A program made the translations under genes and the position numbers. The notes beneath the pieces are model-generated. The model worked only from the letters and a program-made list of their open reading frames with translations. It ran no database searches and was not told the origin of the DNA. Below, piece by piece: positions 33,336-35,459 of a stretch of DNA of 35,459 nt. The DNA comes from JBFWYO01 sp050186335. Lineage in GTDB: Bacteria > Pseudomonadota > Alphaproteobacteria > Bin65. Each line of letters starts with the position of its first letter. The stretch's first letter is position 1. The stretch is from contig JBFWYO010000052.1 of NCBI GenBank assembly GCA_050186335.1, positions 1-35,459 on the forward strand. Direction: 5' to 3'.

Positions 33336-35459
33336 ATGTCCAGCATGCGGCACGCATTCATAAAATGGCTGAGCATCGCGCTGGCCGTATCTGCACCGAT
33401 CGCAACCGACAGAAATGGCTACGCTGAGACGCCGAGTATTGTGTCGCCGCCGCGTACGATCTCGGATATTGCGGCGATTCTCGATCAGGAACGGCCGAAT
33501 CCTGAGCAATTGACCGCGCTGCGCGTCGCTGCGGCCGCCACGCCTCCGCAAAGCGCCAGCGATCGCGAAGTCGCGCGGTTTTATTTTCGGCGCGCGCAGG
33601 CTCGTTTTGCCCTCAATCGAATACCCGAAGCCATCGCCGACACCGAGAACGCACTCGCACGCTTGACGGATAAGGTTTCGCGCGAAGCATTCACCATCCA
33701 GCAATTCTTGGCGGTCTTGTATCGATCCGATTCGTTGCGTGCGCTTCGACTTCTACGGGAAATGGAGCACGCATTTAGTCGACGCGGCACCACGGCTCAA
33801 CGTCTCAGTATATACCGACACACTGTCGGCCACCTTACGTTTCTTGGCGACCTGCAACATGCCGAACTCTACCTGAGAAAGAGCATTGCGCTGTTTGGCG
33901 AAAGCGTCGCGCGCGGCGATACGGCTACCGAACTCTATCGTAGCAGTTGGGAGGCCGATCTGGAATTGACGCGCGCCATCCTGTTGGAAGCACGTGGACA
34001 ATTCATGGATGCCGAAGCAGCCCTGGCGAAATCGCTTACTATGCGCCGAGATTCTTTGGCGAAATCGGCGAAATGGCCGACAAGTCCGCCGAAATCCGGC
34101 TTTCAGCAAGTGATCGACCAAACGATTCAATCGCTGGGCCGGGTCAAGGCGCTCGATGGGCGTCTGGTAGAGGCCGAAGCCAAAATGCGCCGTGCGCTGC
34201 TGAATCGGTTAAAGCTGGTCGGCAAATATCACAACACAACCGCGTTCGCGGTGCGCCAACTCGCGCGGGCGATCAATGCGCAGGGTCGCTATGGGGAGGC
34301 CGAGAAGCTTCTGCGAAGCGCCGTCGAAATATACGAATCCGTCGGCGTTGCGGAAACATCGCAAGCGTTCTTAAGACTCAAGCTCGAATTGGCGGAAACG
34401 CTGACCGCGCAGGGCCGTTGGAACGATGCGCTGCGTATCTTCGGTGCGATCGACAAGGGTCTTGAAGCTTGGCCGCCGGCGCGCAGGGTCACATTTCAAC
34501 TTCGGCTGTCCCGCATACATGCGCTGTATCGCACCGGCGGCGCCGAGACGGGACTCAAATTGGCCGAGGCCTTGGTGGCGCGTGAGCGCAGCCGAGTCGG
34601 CGAAAATCACTACGACTACGCGATGGCGTTGGCCGCCATGGCCGTTGGCCTGGGACAGTCGGGTCGCGATGCGGAAGCGCTGGCGGCGTTTCGTCTCGCC
34701 GTTCCGATCCTGACCTTGGCGTCTCGCGAGGGCTCCGACGAAGCCGGTCCGGCCGCATCGAAGCGCGACCACCAAGTTCGGCTTGTGGTTGAGCCCTATA
34801 TGGCGCTGCTGGCGCGGACCGCGAACAATACCGACGGTGCCGCAGCCGCCGTCGAGTCGCTCGGATTGGCCGATGCGATCCGCGGGCGTTCGGTGCAAAC
34901 TGCGCTGGCAGCCGCCAGTGCGCGCATGGCGACTAAAGATTCCGCGCTCGCTGAGTTGATCCGTCAGGAGCAGGATCTACGCAAGCGGATTGGTGCGAGA
35001 TTTACCCTGCTCAACGATGTTTTGGCCCTACCGCCGGCGCAACGTGACGAGACGGCCGTGGCCGAATTGCGCGGCACGATTACGCTGCTCCGCGCGCAGC
35101 ACGTCGCGGCGCGCCATGACATCGGGCAGCGATTTCCCGATTATGCCGACCTGATCGATCCGAAACCGCCTTCGATTGCGGAAATTCAGCGTGCCCTGCG
35201 TTCCGATGAGACAGTGCTGTCGTTTTATTTCGGACTCGATCACAGTTTCGTCTGGGCGGTTCCCAAGACGGGCGCGCCGACTTTCTTCATGATCCCGGCC
35301 AACGCCGGCGCTATCGAAGCCAAGATCAAGATGCTGCGTAAGGCGCTGGAGCCGGACGTTTCGACCGTCGAGGACATTCCACAATTCGATCTGGCTCTAG
35401 CGCACGAACTCTATTCGCCGCTGCTAAAGCCGCTCGAAGCGACTTGGAAGCCGGCCAAG
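33336..35459 (+). CDS. Exported TPR-like protein with C-terminal CHAT domain (3' end outside window)
   Basis: The frame is open from ATG 33336 to the last base (708 codons), so it is 3'-incomplete. The N-terminus (MSSMRHAFIKWLSIALAVSAP) looks like a Sec signal; Met4 is an alternative start. Residues about 60-540 are helical repeats of TPR type, for example GRLVEAEAKMRRALLNRLKLVGKYHNTTAFAVRQLARAINAQGRYGEAEKLLRSAVEIYE. A linker coiled coil (about 540-595) leads into a CHAT-like start (from about 602): IAEIQRALRSDETVLSFYFGLDHSFVWAVPKTG. Catalytic His and Cys of CHAT would lie beyond the window, so protease activity cannot be judged. It follows the hydrolase gene by 54 bases. CHAT proteins with TPR arms are caspase-like peptidases or scaffolds in many bacteria; an exported one would act in the periplasm. 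Confidence 0.78.
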   Translation, partial: MSSMRHAFIKWLSIALAVSAPIATDRNGYAETPSIVSPPRTISDIAAILDQERPNPEQLTALRVAAAATPPQSASDREVARFYFRRAQARFALNRIPEAIADTENALARLTDKVSREAFTIQQFLAVLYRSDSLRALRLLREMEHAFSRRGTTAQRLSIYRHTVGHLTFLGDLQHAELYLRKSIALFGESVARGDTATELYRSSWEADLELTRAILLEARGQFMDAEAALAKSLTMRRDSLAKSAKWPTSPPKSGFQQVIDQTIQSLGRVKALDGRLVEAEAKMRRALLNRLKLVGKYHNTTAFAVRQLARAINAQGRYGEAEKLLRSAVEIYESVGVAETSQAFLRLKLELAETLTAQGRWNDALRIFGAIDKGLEAWPPARRVTFQLRLSRIHALYRTGGAETGLKLAEALVARERSRVGENHYDYAMALAAMAVGLGQSGRDAEALAAFRLAVPILTLASREGSDEAGPAASKRDHQVRLVVEPYMALLARTANNTDGAAAAVESLGLADAIRGRSVQTALAAASARMATKDSALAELIRQEQDLRKRIGARFTLLNDVLALPPAQRDETAVAELRGTITLLRAQHVAARHDIGQRFPDYADLIDPKPPSIAEIQRALRSDETVLSFYFGLDHSFVWAVPKTGAPTFFMIPANAGAIEAKIKMLRKALEPDVSTVEDIPQFDLALAHELYSPLLKPLEATWKPAK

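Overview
The window is GC-rich, densely packed DNA from a Gram-negative bacterium, most likely an alphaproteobacterium. The main evidence is gene order: DUF4164-like gene, zapA, 5-formyl-THF cyclo-ligase, YmdB-type phosphoesterase, yebC, ruvCAB, ybgC, tolQRAB, pal, cpoB, tilS, ftsH, folP, glmM, thiD. Such runs are familiar in Rhodospirillales/Rhizobiales-like genomes. No rRNA, tRNA, CRISPR array or insertion sequence was recognised.

Left part (1-12.6 kb), mostly minus strand: a 3'-incomplete glutathione-dependent formaldehyde dehydrogenase (frmA), then thiE, a DhnA-type class I fructose-bisphosphate aldolase and a conserved unknown gene, transcribed leftward. A plus-strand three-gene ABC exporter (adaptor, FtsX/LolC-type permease, LolD-type ATPase) follows and meets a sulfite-oxidase-like gene tail to tail. 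Next is an AT-richer island holding a likely type II restriction-modification pair: an MT-A70 adenine methyltransferase and a BglII/BstYI-like endonuclease, converging. After it come gap and tkt (minus strand). tkt/gap and fba/thiE look like two halves of a carbon-metabolism cluster now separated by the exporter, oxidase and R-M genes; pgk is not seen.

Central part (12.6-32.2 kb), all plus strand: cell division (zapA), folate metabolism, Holliday-junction processing (ruvC-ruvA-ruvB, linked by 4-base overlaps from yebC to ybgC), the Tol-Pal envelope machine, tRNA-Ile lysidine synthesis (tilS), membrane proteolysis (ftsH), dihydropteroate synthesis (folP), a small exported protein resembling the SecD P1 head, phosphoglucosamine mutase (glmM) and HMP-P kinase (thiD). 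Hairpins likely to act as terminators follow pal and ftsH, and a promoter candidate precedes pal.

Right part (32.2-35.5 kb) looks accessory: a secreted alpha/beta hydrolase followed by a long, exported helical-repeat protein that enters a CHAT (caspase-like) domain as the window ends. The most interesting items are the R-M island, the hydrolase/CHAT pair, the free-standing SecD-head-like protein, a 42-residue membrane ORF near 1.4 kb, and thiE without a normal start codon.
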